A stretch of 64,000 nucleotides of DNA from Streptomyces bauhiniae (GCF_004784475.1 NZ_SRRT01000001.1:372001-436000), one strand, 5' to 3'; positions 16,848 to 26,215 are shown, numbered from the stretch's first letter. The notes: generated by a model not told the origin, from the sequence alone. Program-made: numbers and translations.

Positions 16848-19800
16848 ATGGCCAGCAAGAACAAGCGACGGCGTGGGCAGGTCGGGCCCGCCGTACCCAC
16901 GAAGCAGAGCAACTCAAGCAGTGGACCCGATGGATCCTTGTGGATGCAAACGCGTTCTGGGGCGCGGGCGGGCCGCGGGTTTCACTACCAGGATGCCGTC
17001 GGAGCGTGGCTGTGCGGCCGCGTACTGTCCCGCGCTCTCGTCATCGATCGCATTGTCCCGGAGGGATTTGAAGACCTCTCCTGTGAAGGCCCGACGCCCT
17101 GGCACGTCCAGGTGAAGTCACGCCAGGAACGAGTCGGAGACTTCACCGCCTCCCACGTGGCCGCAGATCTTGTCACCATGGCCAAAGCCCACACCAAGCG
17201 TAAGCAAGCGGGGGTAGCTGGTCGAGCGGTCCTCGTACTCGAACGGCCAGTCAACAGTGAGTGGTTTACCGAATGGGGCCGCCCGCTGGATGCCCTTCCG
17301 CCGGGCCATCCGGTGCTGCGGGAACTCAACGCAAAGGCTGAGCGAGCCGGTCTGAGCAGAGACGAGATCGATGCCTGGTGCGCAATAGTTAGCCTCTACG
17401 TGCTGCCCTGGCGGACGGCTGCGGAGCAGACCTGCACGGCAGTAGTACAGCGCTTCGGGCTGTTGCCCGCAGGAGCAGAGCCGGTCGTGCTGGCGTTGCG
17501 CGACGCTGTCGCAGGCCATGCCGATGCCAACGCGGAGACGCGCCTCGCAGATGCGGCCGGGCTCAGCCGAACGAGCATCGACCGCATCGCGCAGGAGGTC
17601 GCGGAAACCATCGATCGGGAGTCGCTCGAAGAAGCACTTGCGGCAGGCGTTTGTGAGCCGGTCGACTTCGATCGCCCGCTTCAGCCGGCAGGTTTCTTCG
17701 AGGGAATCGACGTACAGCCCGGCCACATCGCCGCCGGCCTGCCAGCCCCCAGGCCAGGTCTGACTGGTCAGGTAGTGGCGGCGATCGACCGTGAAGAGAG
17801 CATCCTTGTCACCGGCCCATCCGGAGTTGGCAAGTCGACCGTCATGTGGACGGCCGCCTATGTGACCAGGCATGTGCTCTGGTACCGGATCCGGCACTTG
17901 CGGAACGAGGACACCGCCTCGCTAGTACGACTCGCCAAGGCGTTGAAACCATCGACGCGCTCGCCGGTCGGATTCGTGCTGGACGGCATCGGGATCGGAG
18001 CGGCCGAGGCTTGGGACGTTCTCCATCGTGAACTTGCACCCATTCCCGGCGTTCTGCTGTTGGGTTCTGTGCGTAGCGAGGACCTGCTACCGCTCCGAAG
18101 CCAGGCAGGTTGCGCCCAGATCTCGGTAGCGCTCGACGAGGAGGTCGCGAAACAGATCTACGCAGGTCTCTCCGCATCCGGTCTCACGAAAGCGCCACAC
18201 TGGCGGGAGGCATACGAAGCAGCGGACGGACTGACTTTGGAGTTCACGCACCTCCTCACCCGCGGACGGCGATTGTCGGATGTCCTGTCTGAGCAGGTCA
18301 ACCGACGGGTGATCGAAGGGCGACAGACGGAGATCGAGATCCTGGCGAGAATCTCGGTGGCCCATAGATGGGGCGCCGACGTGCCGCTGCGGGCAATACA
18401 GCAGCAACTCGGCATCGGCGACGCGGAACTCCGTCTCGCGCTCTCCCGCCTAATGGACGAACACCTCGTCCACGAGCGGCTGGGACGTCTGTCCGGGCTT
18501 CATCAGTTGCGCTCCGGCAGATTGGCCGATGCCGTCCATGCGGTGCCGCCACCGATGCTGGATGAGACCGTCATCTCGGTGATGCGAATGCTGGTCGATG
18601 CACAGCTCCAGCCGTTCGTGGCGGGCGTCCTCACGGAATACCCGGATCTGGATTCCGTCGTACTGCAGCAGGTCGTAGTCGAGCTCGGGCAAAGACCCAG
18701 TACAGCTGGGATGACAGGTGTTCTCCAGGCGCTGCGCCTCGTCGATTTCACCCGTCAGGCCGCCAAGTGGGCAGAGATCCTCGATCGGCACCGGGTGTCG
18801 CCCGCAAACCGTCGGACGCTCCTGTACTTCGCGGTGCTGGACGGCGATCCGCTGCCGAACCTGAAACCCGAGATCGCCGCTGCCACGGCCGAGATCCGCG
18901 CCGGTGGTCCTTCCAGTTCTCCGCTACGCGACGCACTGGCAGAACGGCTCGGCACGGCCGAGTTGGCGAACGTACTCGCACAGTGCGAGGAGGAGGCCGA
19001 AGCCCAGAGATTCCTGGCTGTACTCGCCCAAACGAAGCTGGATGTCACGGACTGGCCGCAAGTGCTCGCCGACTCACCGTTTGCGCGGCTACTCCTCCAC
19101 TCACCAGTTGAGTCGCTGGGAGACCTCCTCACAGCGGCACGAGCCGTGTCGTCGAATCTGGCCAAGGACCTGCTCGAACTCGCGGGTGGAGAGGACGTAA
19201 TCCTGGCGAGACTCATAGCTGAATCCCCGTGGGTGGTTGAGGCATCCGTCATAGAACGGGACGGCAATCCGGTCGCGTACGCCCGTCTCATGCATGTGTC
19301 CGGTCGGGCTCAGCCAGACGCGGAACAATCGGTCCGGGCGTTTGGGCGAATCCTGCTCCGCTGCCTTCCGCACTGCGAGAGCGTGGATGTCCAAAGCCTG
19401 CTGCCCGGTGGAATTCCACAGACAATCGGTGACTTCACGGGTGGAGTCAGCAGCTTGCAACGCAGGTACGACCGTTCGACGAGCCAGGTGGCATGGTTTC
19501 GCGCGCAGGCTCTGATCGCCACGGCTGCCGCCGGCACCACCGACTGGACAACTCGAACAGCAACAGCGAGCGCGGTGCTCCCCACGCTGAACAAGTACTT
19601 GATGGACCTGACCCGGGCCTGGGCCATCGGCCGCGCGGGGCCCAGGGACACGGCCAAGCTTCGTACGATGCAAGCGGCGCTGTCGGAGCAGGCCGCCGCG
19701 CTGACGTTGCCCGCCGACAGCACCTCCCTGTCCGCATTGCCTGCCGATGCCGCCGCTCCAGGCGGTGGTGTGGATAACCTGCACCTGCTCGTGGACGGAA

Positions 19801-20897
19801 TCGCGGACAACCTCACCCGAAGGATTGTCGACCCCACGGAGCACCGGGCACTCGCCGGTTATGTCTGGGAGACATTGCGGGCGGGTCTCCTGCGCGTACG
19901 GGACGACGAACGCTGGCACCTCATCGGCCAGGAACCGCCGACCGTCCTCGATCAAGTAATGAAGACTCTCACCGACCTGCACCCCGTTCTCGCTGAGCTC
20001 ACCTGGGGCACTCTTGAGTCGAACGCGCTCAGGACTGCGGCACGGTCTGGGCCGTCTGCACAGGGGCTCGCCCGAGCGGCGGACCTCGCCCGAGCGGCTG
20101 CCAACGAACGAGCGATAGCAGTCCAGCGGAAGCTTCAGGCCGAAGCCGAAGCAGTCGGTATCTCCATTCAGCTCTACTCTCGGCCGATCACCGACGCAAA
20201 GGCGGTGGAGTGGCCCCCCGTGCAGTTGGCAGTGGGCGTGGCGCTTGACGACGTTGCCCAATGGCAGGCCGTATTGACCCAGCTGAGCGGGCTGATGCGG
20301 CATGATCACGTATCTCAGGGGTACCGCAGGCCCGTCCTTATCGTGCCACTTGCCGACGGCAAGCCGGTTCGACGTCTCGCACAGCAGCTTCAAGATGAAC
20401 TCTGGCCCGGAATCGACCTCTTCGACACCTGGAGCGCGGCCCTTCCTGAAGCCCACCCGACGCCGCTCACTAACGCGGTCATCGACGCCCACCAAGCTCT
20501 CCAGTGCCTCTCCGGCCTGGCCCACCTGATGGCTCTACGGGAACCCGACCCGCGACACCAAAGTATCGCCGACCAGGAAGTGGCGCGGTTCCAGCAGGCA
20601 CAGGGCATCATCGCCGCACTCCGGCCAGGTGACCCAGTCATCGGTGAGGTCGAGCATTGCCTCAGCTTCCTGGCTCGTCGAGTAGAGAGCGAGTGCAGCC
20701 AGGGCACTCTCCGAGACTCACGGATGCCGAACCTCGCCACCGCCATCGCTCAAGGCATGACTAACCACCCGACGGAGGACTCCCAACAGTTGGACGGCCT
20801 GATCACGATCTCCCTGCAATGGGACCTCAGCCCCGACCGTGCTGCGCGACTCCTCGCCGAGCTATCAGATGACACCCCACCCGCGCAGTCCTGTTGA
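16848..20897 (+). CDS. Cap4-type (DUF4297) nuclease fused to STAND-like P-loop ATPase, Avs-like defence candidate
   Basis: A 1349-aa protein. Residues about 40-110 look like the dsDNA-nuclease (Cap4/DUF4297) PD-(D/E)xK domain: GFHYQDAVGAWL, then EGFEDL (about 72) and HVQVKSR (about 86-92) as the catalytic E/D...QxK. A P-loop GPSGVGKST is at residues 323-331 with a Walker B-like FVLDG (Asp379) and an LLGSVRSEDLL strand, as in STAND NTPases. The remaining 900 residues are helical and repeat-like, suiting a sensor. No membrane segment. This architecture is that of antiviral STAND proteins in which ligand binding releases nuclease activity. ATG 16848 is my choice; 16791 is also in frame, and neither has a strong ribosome-binding site. 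Family identity is by motif reading only. Confidence 0.75.
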   Translation: MASKNKRRRGQVGPAVPTKQSNSSSGPDGSLWMQTRSGARAGRGFHYQDAVGAWLCGRVLSRALVIDRIVPEGFEDLSCEGPTPWHVQVKSRQERVGDFTASHVAADLVTMAKAHTKRKQAGVAGRAVLVLERPVNSEWFTEWGRPLDALPPGHPVLRELNAKAERAGLSRDEIDAWCAIVSLYVLPWRTAAEQTCTAVVQRFGLLPAGAEPVVLALRDAVAGHADANAETRLADAAGLSRTSIDRIAQEVAETIDRESLEEALAAGVCEPVDFDRPLQPAGFFEGIDVQPGHIAAGLPAPRPGLTGQVVAAIDREESILVTGPSGVGKSTVMWTAAYVTRHVLWYRIRHLRNEDTASLVRLAKALKPSTRSPVGFVLDGIGIGAAEAWDVLHRELAPIPGVLLLGSVRSEDLLPLRSQAGCAQISVALDEEVAKQIYAGLSASGLTKAPHWREAYEAADGLTLEFTHLLTRGRRLSDVLSEQVNRRVIEGRQTEIEILARISVAHRWGADVPLRAIQQQLGIGDAELRLALSRLMDEHLVHERLGRLSGLHQLRSGRLADAVHAVPPPMLDETVISVMRMLVDAQLQPFVAGVLTEYPDLDSVVLQQVVVELGQRPSTAGMTGVLQALRLVDFTRQAAKWAEILDRHRVSPANRRTLLYFAVLDGDPLPNLKPEIAAATAEIRAGGPSSSPLRDALAERLGTAELANVLAQCEEEAEAQRFLAVLAQTKLDVTDWPQVLADSPFARLLLHSPVESLGDLLTAARAVSSNLAKDLLELAGGEDVILARLIAESPWVVEASVIERDGNPVAYARLMHVSGRAQPDAEQSVRAFGRILLRCLPHCESVDVQSLLPGGIPQTIGDFTGGVSSLQRRYDRSTSQVAWFRAQALIATAAAGTTDWTTRTATASAVLPTLNKYLMDLTRAWAIGRAGPRDTAKLRTMQAALSEQAAALTLPADSTSLSALPADAAAPGGGVDNLHLLVDGIADNLTRRIVDPTEHRALAGYVWETLRAGLLRVRDDERWHLIGQEPPTVLDQVMKTLTDLHPVLAELTWGTLESNALRTAARSGPSAQGLARAADLARAAANERAIAVQRKLQAEAEAVGISIQLYSRPITDAKAVEWPPVQLAVGVALDDVAQWQAVLTQLSGLMRHDHVSQGYRRPVLIVPLADGKPVRRLAQQLQDELWPGIDLFDTWSAALPEAHPTPLTNAVIDAHQALQCLSGLAHLMALREPDPRHQSIADQEVARFQQAQGIIAALRPGDPVIGEVEHCLSFLARRVESECSQGTLRDSRMPNLATAIAQGMTNHPTEDSQQLDGLITISLQWDLSPDRAARLLAELSDDTPPAQSC

Positions 20898-21018
20898 CTC
20901 AGCGGATCTCACGGCGCTTCAACACCACCTTGTGTTGGCCCGTGGGTGTGCCCCAGTAGGCCGGAGAAGGCACCTGAGCCCACCGGACGAGCAGCAAGCA
21001 CGTTGAACATCAAAGCAG

Positions 21019-21048
21019 TTGTGCAGAATCTCGGACATCAACTAAAGT
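21019..21048 (+). promoter_or_regulatory. Possible promoter for the 264-aa gene
   Basis: TTGTGC (21019-21024) and TAAAGT (21043-21048) are separated by 18 bases, a fair match to the vegetative consensus, in a locally AT-richer stretch 54 bases before ATG 21102. Confidence 0.35.
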
Positions 21049-21101
21049 CAGGACTGCAATGGAATGCTTCGATGCGTAGTCCGACCCTAGGAGTCGTCCG
21101 C

Positions 21102-21896
21102 ATGAGTATGCCTTCGTCGTCGTGGACGACCGACGTGTTCGGCAAGCACGCAGTAGAGGCACGCCGCCGCGTCGGGCAGGGCCTTCGCAACATGCAGGCC
21201 AACGCACAAGCTGCACAGGAACAAGGCGCATCCCGCACCACCCGCGTCTACGGCACCAGCCGATACGAGAACCAGTACGAGCGTCTTCAGGACGAACTCA
21301 AGAAGGTGCCTGGCGCCCGTGCGGTCAAGCCGTTCGGCTTCTCGTACGAGCTGATGCTCATAGGTAACGGGCTGCTCTACCCGTTCCGGTACTCCAAGAC
21401 CAAGTCAGACGTGCGTAGCGCGCGCATCCCCAGCCAGTCCCGCCTGGTGCAAGAGCTCTTCACGTTCGCGCCGGAGCCGAAGCACACCCAGGATCCGTTC
21501 GACCTCGACTTCGGGCCGACCGTTCCGATCACCGAACCGCGCGGCGCTCTGGCAACGATCCCGCAGGGCACCCAGCTGGTCCTGGTGCCTTTCGCCTGCA
21601 ACGCCTCCGAGCTCCTTGAGGCGTACTGGGGCATCGCGGCGCTCGGGATGAACCGGCAGCTGGAGTGGGCCACCTCTCCCGAGCCGCTCCACCTGCCTCA
21701 GGAGGTCACCTCGTACACGCTGCGACCGATCAGCGTTCCGAACCAGTTCACGGCACACACCAGCTTCGCCGACGGAATCGAACCCACCCTTACGCTGTCC
21801 TCTCGTACCGCCTCGGACCAGGCTCTGCACGTACCTGCGCAGACCGAGGCAGAGCCCGTCGAGGACCAGACCAGCGAAGACGATGCGACCCATTAA
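21102..21896 (+). CDS. Hypothetical protein, 264 aa, coupled to an XRE-ImmA/IrrE gene
   Basis: Not recognised. ATG 21102 has AGGAG at 21089-21093; an upstream in-frame ATG at 20946 has none. The middle (GARAVKPFGFSYELMLIGNG then LLYPFRYSKT) looks globular and soluble; the C-terminus is acidic. It overlaps the next gene by 14 bases, so the two are translated together. Two-gene units made of an unknown protein and an XRE-ImmA metallopeptidase regulator are typical of phage-type regulators and toxin-antitoxin-like defence modules; here the effector would be this protein. Inference only. Confidence 0.65.
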   Translation: MSMPSSSWTTDVFGKHAVEARRRVGQGLRNMQANAQAAQEQGASRTTRVYGTSRYENQYERLQDELKKVPGARAVKPFGFSYELMLIGNGLLYPFRYSKTKSDVRSARIPSQSRLVQELFTFAPEPKHTQDPFDLDFGPTVPITEPRGALATIPQGTQLVLVPFACNASELLEAYWGIAALGMNRQLEWATSPEPLHLPQEVTSYTLRPISVPNQFTAHTSFADGIEPTLTLSSRTASDQALHVPAQTEAEPVEDQTSEDDATH

Positions 21897-23052
21897 GCAA
21901 GACCTCATTCCCGGTACGGAAGAACGCGGTGCCACACCACGTGCTATCTCCGACGGCTTTGATCCCACCCGGCTGACACAAGCTCGTCGGCTGGCGGAGA
22001 TGACGAAGAAGGACGTGGCCGCCCAGCTCGGGGTGACGCCTGCCGCCGTGGGGCAGTACGAGACAGGGGTGTCGAAGCCACGACCTGACTTGATCCCCCG
22101 GCTTGCAGAGATCCTCAAGGTTCCGGTGACGTTCTTCCTGCTTGGAAGGCCGGCCAATCGGCTCGACGCTTCCATGGCGCATTTCCGAAGCTTGCGCAGC
22201 ACGCCGAAGTCACAGCGAGAACGGGCGCTCGCCTTCGCCGAACAGGTCTGGGAGCTTACGTACGCGCTGGAGCAGCGGATCCAGTTGCCGCTCGTCGATC
22301 TGCCCGGTTTCGCTGGCGGAGAGGTCCATCCCGGCGAAGAGCTGCCCACCGACCCCGTATCCGCTGCCCGCGAGCTTCGCAGGCGCTGGGGACTCGGCAA
22401 CGGCCCTGTCACGCATCTGGTGAGGCGGATGGAGTCACACGGGATCGTAGTGGTCATGCCACCTGCCAGTGACCCCTCCGCCGCGAGCGTGGATGCCTTT
22501 TCCACCCGGGCCGCGCGCCCTCTCGTTGTTCTGACCGCCAACCGGGCTGACGACATCTACCGGCACCGGTTCACGGCTGCGCATGAGCTGGGCCACCTCG
22601 TGCTTCACGGTGATGCCACCGGTGACAGCCGTCAGGAGAAGGAGGCTGACGCCTTTGCTGCCGAGTTTCTGACCCCCCAGGACAGCATCTTGCCGTTCCT
22701 GCCGCGGCGAATGGACTTTGCTCGCCTTGCCGAGCTCAGGGGAGTCTGGGGAGTCTCCCTCCACTCGCTCGTCTACCGCTGCCGCGAACTGGGGCTGATC
22801 TCTGACGCCACCGCCAGCAGGACATACCAGCGCCTACGCGCTCTCGACGGCCAGCCCGGCTTCACTGCCGAATCGGTCTCGAACTTCCCCGGCGAGCAGC
22901 CTTCGCTGCTCGGACAAGCCTTCGACCTGGCTGCCAAGGAAGGGGGCCTCTCGGTTTCCCGACTTGCCCATGAACTGGCCTGGACAGACAAGAGGGTGCG
23001 GGATCTTCTGGGCGTTCAGGAACAGAGGCCGGTGCTCCGCCTGGTCCAATAG
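21883..23052 (+). CDS. XRE-family HTH fused to ImmA/IrrE metallopeptidase
   Basis: A 389-aa protein. Residues 29-85 form a Cro/C1-type helix-turn-helix (LTQARRLAEMTKKDVAAQLG, then AAVGQYETGVSKP). Residues about 150-300 form an ImmA/IrrE domain with the zinc motif AAHELGHLVLH and a downstream acidic ligand in EKEADAFAAEF. Such proteins bind operators and cleave a repressor, or neutralise a partner, on stress. The ATG lies inside the end of the 264-aa gene, indicating coupling. It may repress its own operon through the region near 21019-21048. Confidence 0.88.
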   Translation: MRPIKQDLIPGTEERGATPRAISDGFDPTRLTQARRLAEMTKKDVAAQLGVTPAAVGQYETGVSKPRPDLIPRLAEILKVPVTFFLLGRPANRLDASMAHFRSLRSTPKSQRERALAFAEQVWELTYALEQRIQLPLVDLPGFAGGEVHPGEELPTDPVSAARELRRRWGLGNGPVTHLVRRMESHGIVVVMPPASDPSAASVDAFSTRAARPLVVLTANRADDIYRHRFTAAHELGHLVLHGDATGDSRQEKEADAFAAEFLTPQDSILPFLPRRMDFARLAELRGVWGVSLHSLVYRCRELGLISDATASRTYQRLRALDGQPGFTAESVSNFPGEQPSLLGQAFDLAAKEGGLSVSRLAHELAWTDKRVRDLLGVQEQRPVLRLVQ

Positions 23053-23200
23053 CAGCGCCGCTCGACCTCAGGAGACGCGGGCGTGGTTCACTGCTCGGCA
23101 CTCTGCCAAGTCCTTCTAACATCAGCGATGCCAGGAACCGAACTTGATCGGGCGATGTCGGCTGATTGCCTGACAGGTAGGGGATAAGTCCGGTAGATGT

Positions 23201-23593
23201 GTGCGCGTGACTGACTCCACACCCGAGGACGGCGAGCCCACCTCCTTCGCCGAGAAGACGAAGAACCTGTTCAGGAAGCACAGGGGGAAGTTCCTCGCCG
23301 TCGGCGGCGCTGTCGGCAGCGTGGCTCTGATCGCCGTTGTCGTGATCGCCCGGAACGCCGTGGAACCGAGCGTCCCCGAGGCCACCGAGGATCAGGAGCA
23401 GACCTCCGCCACTGAACCCACGGGCGAGCCTCGGCAGTCACCCGCCCCCCACCTAAGGAAGCTCGCCGAGGGCCAGAACGCCAGCGAGGAAAAGAAGGCG
23501 CAGTACAAGGCGGAGACAGGGGCCGACCTCGCACCCGGTACTACTTGGGTCCACCCCCCAGAGGACGAGGAGCCCGGCGAAGCCGCAGCCTGA
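23201..23593 (+). CDS. Small single-pass membrane protein, 130 aa
   Basis: Not recognised. GTG 23201 or GTG 23207 can start it. A basic stretch (KTKNLFRKHRGKF) precedes one transmembrane helix of about 20 residues (residues 32-52), and the rest is a polar Pro/Glu-rich tail, so N-in with an extracellular tail is likely. It stands alone between the XRE-ImmA gene and the HNH gene. The function is unknown. Confidence 0.6.
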   Translation: MRVTDSTPEDGEPTSFAEKTKNLFRKHRGKFLAVGGAVGSVALIAVVVIARNAVEPSVPEATEDQEQTSATEPTGEPRQSPAPHLRKLAEGQNASEEKKAQYKAETGADLAPGTTWVHPPEDEEPGEAAA

Positions 23594-24037
23594 GCACCAG
23601 GGCGAAGGGAGTTGCGGACTCTCATTCCTGAGCAGTGCCGGCGGATGCCACCAGAACGTCTTCACCGGGGCTGATCTGTTGCTTCTATCGCCACCGGAGG
23701 AAGCAGCGCGGGTCCCATCGATCTTGAACCCTGGCGGGACGGCTTACCGAAGCAGAGAGCGCCCGATCTGACGATCTTGAATCCTCAGCCGGTTCACCAA
23801 CCCGTTTTGGCAAGGTTGGTACGCCATCCGTCGCGTGCTCTCCGTTGGCTACGAGTCACCTATCGAGCGGTCCCGACGAGAACTCCCCGAAGTCTGCCAA
23901 CTCCTGTGCCTCGTGGCAGCAGCATCCGTGTCGCTGGTCCGGATCGTCGTCCCTCGCCTATCCGTCCAACTGGGTTGTCAGACCCTCCGCTTACTCTGCG
24001 CTGACCAAGCCGATGCAGCCGGATGGAGGACCAGGGG
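23594..24037. other. 440-base stretch without a convincing gene
   Basis: Only short overlapping frames without start signals. The words GATCTTGAACCCT (23719) and GATCTTGAATCCT (23772) are near-repeats. Presumably it holds the promoter of the HNH gene; nothing else stands out. Confidence 0.4.
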
Positions 24038-25774
24038 ATGGCATCAACCTGCGCATGGTGTGGCGGCAGCATCCCACCAGAACGGGCTTCCCAGGCTAAG
24101 TACTGCGGGGTGGAGTGCCGCGAACGGCAAGGCGTTGCGAGCAAGAGGGGCACTCGCCGCCCAGCACAGAAGCACTTCGTCTGCATGGTGTGTGCAGGCC
24201 CAATCCCATCCACTCGGCATCGTGCCTGCGTGACCTGCTCCGACGTGTGTGCCACGGAACGACGCCGCGAAGTAGGCAATGAGACCCGCCGGGCCCAGAC
24301 TCAGCGAAAGCTCGCCCGTCTCGCCAAGGCATGTGCACACTGCCAAGAGGTGTTCACCCCACAGGCCATGCCGTGGCAAAGGTTCTGCTCCAAGCCGTGC
24401 GCCCAGCGGGCCGGTGGAGAGCGCGCCGAGCGCAAGCGGCAGGAGCGGCTCTCGACCGGCGATTTCAAGCAGTGCACACTCGAAGGCTGCGGCGGTCTAG
24501 TCGTGGCGCGCGGGTACTGCCGCAGCCATTACGCGCGCTGGCAAAAACACGGAGACCCACTGCACCAAGCAGTTCCCCGGCAGACGCGCTTCTGCGCTGT
24601 TGAGGGCTGCCCGAAGGCGGCAGCCGCTTTGGGGCTTTGCCCTCGACACCGACGCTTGCAGAAGCTATACGGAGACACGTTGGGGGCCAAGTGCACCCAG
24701 TGCAGCATCAGATACACGGTATCTGGGCGGCCCGGCTGGTGTACTCATTGCGCTTCGGAAGTGTTTGCGAACAACGGCTACCGACCGCTGGAAGCCTTCC
24801 GGGGCAGCGCTCAGCCTGTGCAGGTCGCCTGCCTGAACTGCGGCGAGGTGTCAGCAGTGCTGCTCAGCAATGCGATCCGAGGTGGTTCATGCATCCACTG
24901 CTTTCGACGTCTCCGTGCGGGCCGGGACCGCGCTCTACCCAAGTCCGAGGCGATCAAAGCCTTGGCAAGTCTCCGTCTGGTTCTGACTGGGCTGTACGCC
25001 CGAGCTACGCTCGCAGTGGCTGCCGAATGCATGGATTGCGGCATCGGCACGATCGTCAAGGTCTCCGACATCACGGGCGGACGTCGCCAGATCGGGTGCC
25101 ACAGTTGTGCACGGGACGCTGCAGCCAATGAGATCACCTACTGCGCGGCAGGCTGCGGCCGCTCCTTCGGACAGCCATTGGGCGGCCCTCGCCGCAAGTG
25201 GTGCAGCCAAGCATGCATGGAGTACTTCGGACACCACTCAAAGCCCTATCCGAAGCATGTGGGGGCACGCCTCTGCCGTGACTGCGAAGCGGACATCACG
25301 GCAAAGCAGCTCTCAGCAGTTCGCTGTGATGACTGCCTCCCGGCATGGAAAAACGAAGCGCGTCGTAGACGCTGGGCCGAAGATCCGGACCTCCGTCGTC
25401 GCCAGCAAGCAGACGCAGCGAACCGTCGTCGGGCCAGGATTCGCGGCAATGGCCGCGAGCGATACGAGCGACTCGACGTGTTCGAACGGGATCGTTGGCG
25501 GTGCCGACTCTGCTCTTTCTCCGTGGACCAGGCCGCACAGTGGCCGGACCCGCTGTCCGCCGCCATCGACCACGTAGTGCCCATCGCCGCTGGCGGACCC
25601 GACACCCTGAGCAACGTGCAGCTAGCTCACCAGGGCTGCAACTGGCGCAAGTCAAGCAAGGACTCGATTGGAATCGGCCCAGACGAATTCATCCACCCTG
25701 CCGTGGTCGCCCGGTTCCTCGGCAAGAAGGAGCCGGGTCCAGAAGCATCTCCTGCGAGACACCTCAACGACTGA
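24038..25774 (+). CDS. HNH endonuclease with a long multi-zinc-ribbon N-terminal region
   Basis: A 578-aa protein; ATG 24038 is preceded by GGAGGA at 24025-24030. The C-terminal 100 residues are an HNH nuclease: CRLCSF, then AIDHVVPIAAGGPDTLSNVQ and CNWRKSS, with the two His and the Asn in place. The preceding 470 residues contain about ten Cys-x2-Cys or Cys-x4-Cys pairs (for example CAWC, CMVC, CAHC, FCSKPC, CTQC, CHSC, CRDC), each spaced like a zinc ribbon or SWIM-like finger. Most HNH proteins have one to three. The arrangement suggests recognition of a particular DNA or RNA over a long stretch. It is the last gene before the second attachment copy, consistent with a defence or mobile-element nuclease. 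Confidence 0.8.
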   Translation: MASTCAWCGGSIPPERASQAKYCGVECRERQGVASKRGTRRPAQKHFVCMVCAGPIPSTRHRACVTCSDVCATERRREVGNETRRAQTQRKLARLAKACAHCQEVFTPQAMPWQRFCSKPCAQRAGGERAERKRQERLSTGDFKQCTLEGCGGLVVARGYCRSHYARWQKHGDPLHQAVPRQTRFCAVEGCPKAAAALGLCPRHRRLQKLYGDTLGAKCTQCSIRYTVSGRPGWCTHCASEVFANNGYRPLEAFRGSAQPVQVACLNCGEVSAVLLSNAIRGGSCIHCFRRLRAGRDRALPKSEAIKALASLRLVLTGLYARATLAVAAECMDCGIGTIVKVSDITGGRRQIGCHSCARDAAANEITYCAAGCGRSFGQPLGGPRRKWCSQACMEYFGHHSKPYPKHVGARLCRDCEADITAKQLSAVRCDDCLPAWKNEARRRRWAEDPDLRRRQQADAANRRRARIRGNGRERYERLDVFERDRWRCRLCSFSVDQAAQWPDPLSAAIDHVVPIAAGGPDTLSNVQLAHQGCNWRKSSKDSIGIGPDEFIHPAVVARFLGKKEPGPEASPARHLND

Positions 25775-26123
25775 TAGCGGTCGTCTCCGCCGTGCTCCAC
25801 AAAGCCTGCCCGTTTCACGGGGTACAGCCGCCTAGGACTGCCTTTCGACTTCATCACTCTCCTGCCCGGCCTGCGGCGGCGCGTGCCACAACGTGCCAGT
25901 ACGGGCGCTAAACAGCGGGCACCATGGGGAGCGCCGCGACCTGCAGCATGCGAACCACCGGGCAGCGTTCCCCAGCGGCCACCGTAGGCATGTGCTTCCT
26001 GGGAGCCGTCTGGGAGCCGACTTGCTCCCCAAGCCCCCGCGGCACCACCCGAGCCCACCGCGCACCAATGCTGCGACCAGGCGAAACAACAAACCGGCCG
26101 GTGTCGATCCGGACCGAACCTCA
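25775..26123. other. Non-coding right end of the left element
   Basis: There is no credible gene. It contains GGGAGCCGTCTGGGAGCC at 26001-26018, the same word family as at 7121-7163, and then leads into the second tRNA-Pro fragment. I read it as the attachment-proximal arm region. Confidence 0.5.
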
Positions 26124-26168
26124 TTCGGGACGAAGAGGTCGTGGGTTCAAATCCCGCCACTCCGACAG
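26124..26168 (+). repeat. Second copy of the tRNA-Pro(CGG) 3' half (internal att site)
   Basis: 45 bases match 7008-7052 with a single change (T at 26161 for C at 7045). The copy starts within the anticodon loop TTCGGGA and includes the T arm and acceptor strand; the 5' half of a tRNA is absent. The following terminator is also related. It marks the junction between two tandem elements. Confidence 0.8.
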
Positions 26169-26182
26169 AGTAAGACCAGGTC

Positions 26183-26215
26183 AAGGGCCTGATCCGCAGT
26201 GAGGATCAGGCCCTT
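26183..26215 (+). terminator. Terminator hairpin after the second tRNA-Pro fragment
   Basis: A perfect 13-bp stem (26183-26195 with 26203-26215) has a 7-base loop. It shares the GGGCCTGATCC / GGATCAGGCCC core with the hairpin at 7066-7102. Confidence 0.75.

Noticed and set aside
20920..20937. CAACAC/GTGTTG hairpin after the Cap4-STAND gene as a terminator
   Set aside because: Only a 6-bp stem with no T-run; too weak to list.
23594..24037. Short plus-strand frames upstream of the HNH gene
   Set aside because: No start signals and no protein-like composition; the HNH gene has its own strong ribosome-binding site at 24025.
26100..26167. An intact tRNA at the second copy
   Set aside because: The 5' half is absent and even the anticodon stem is incomplete on its 5' side.
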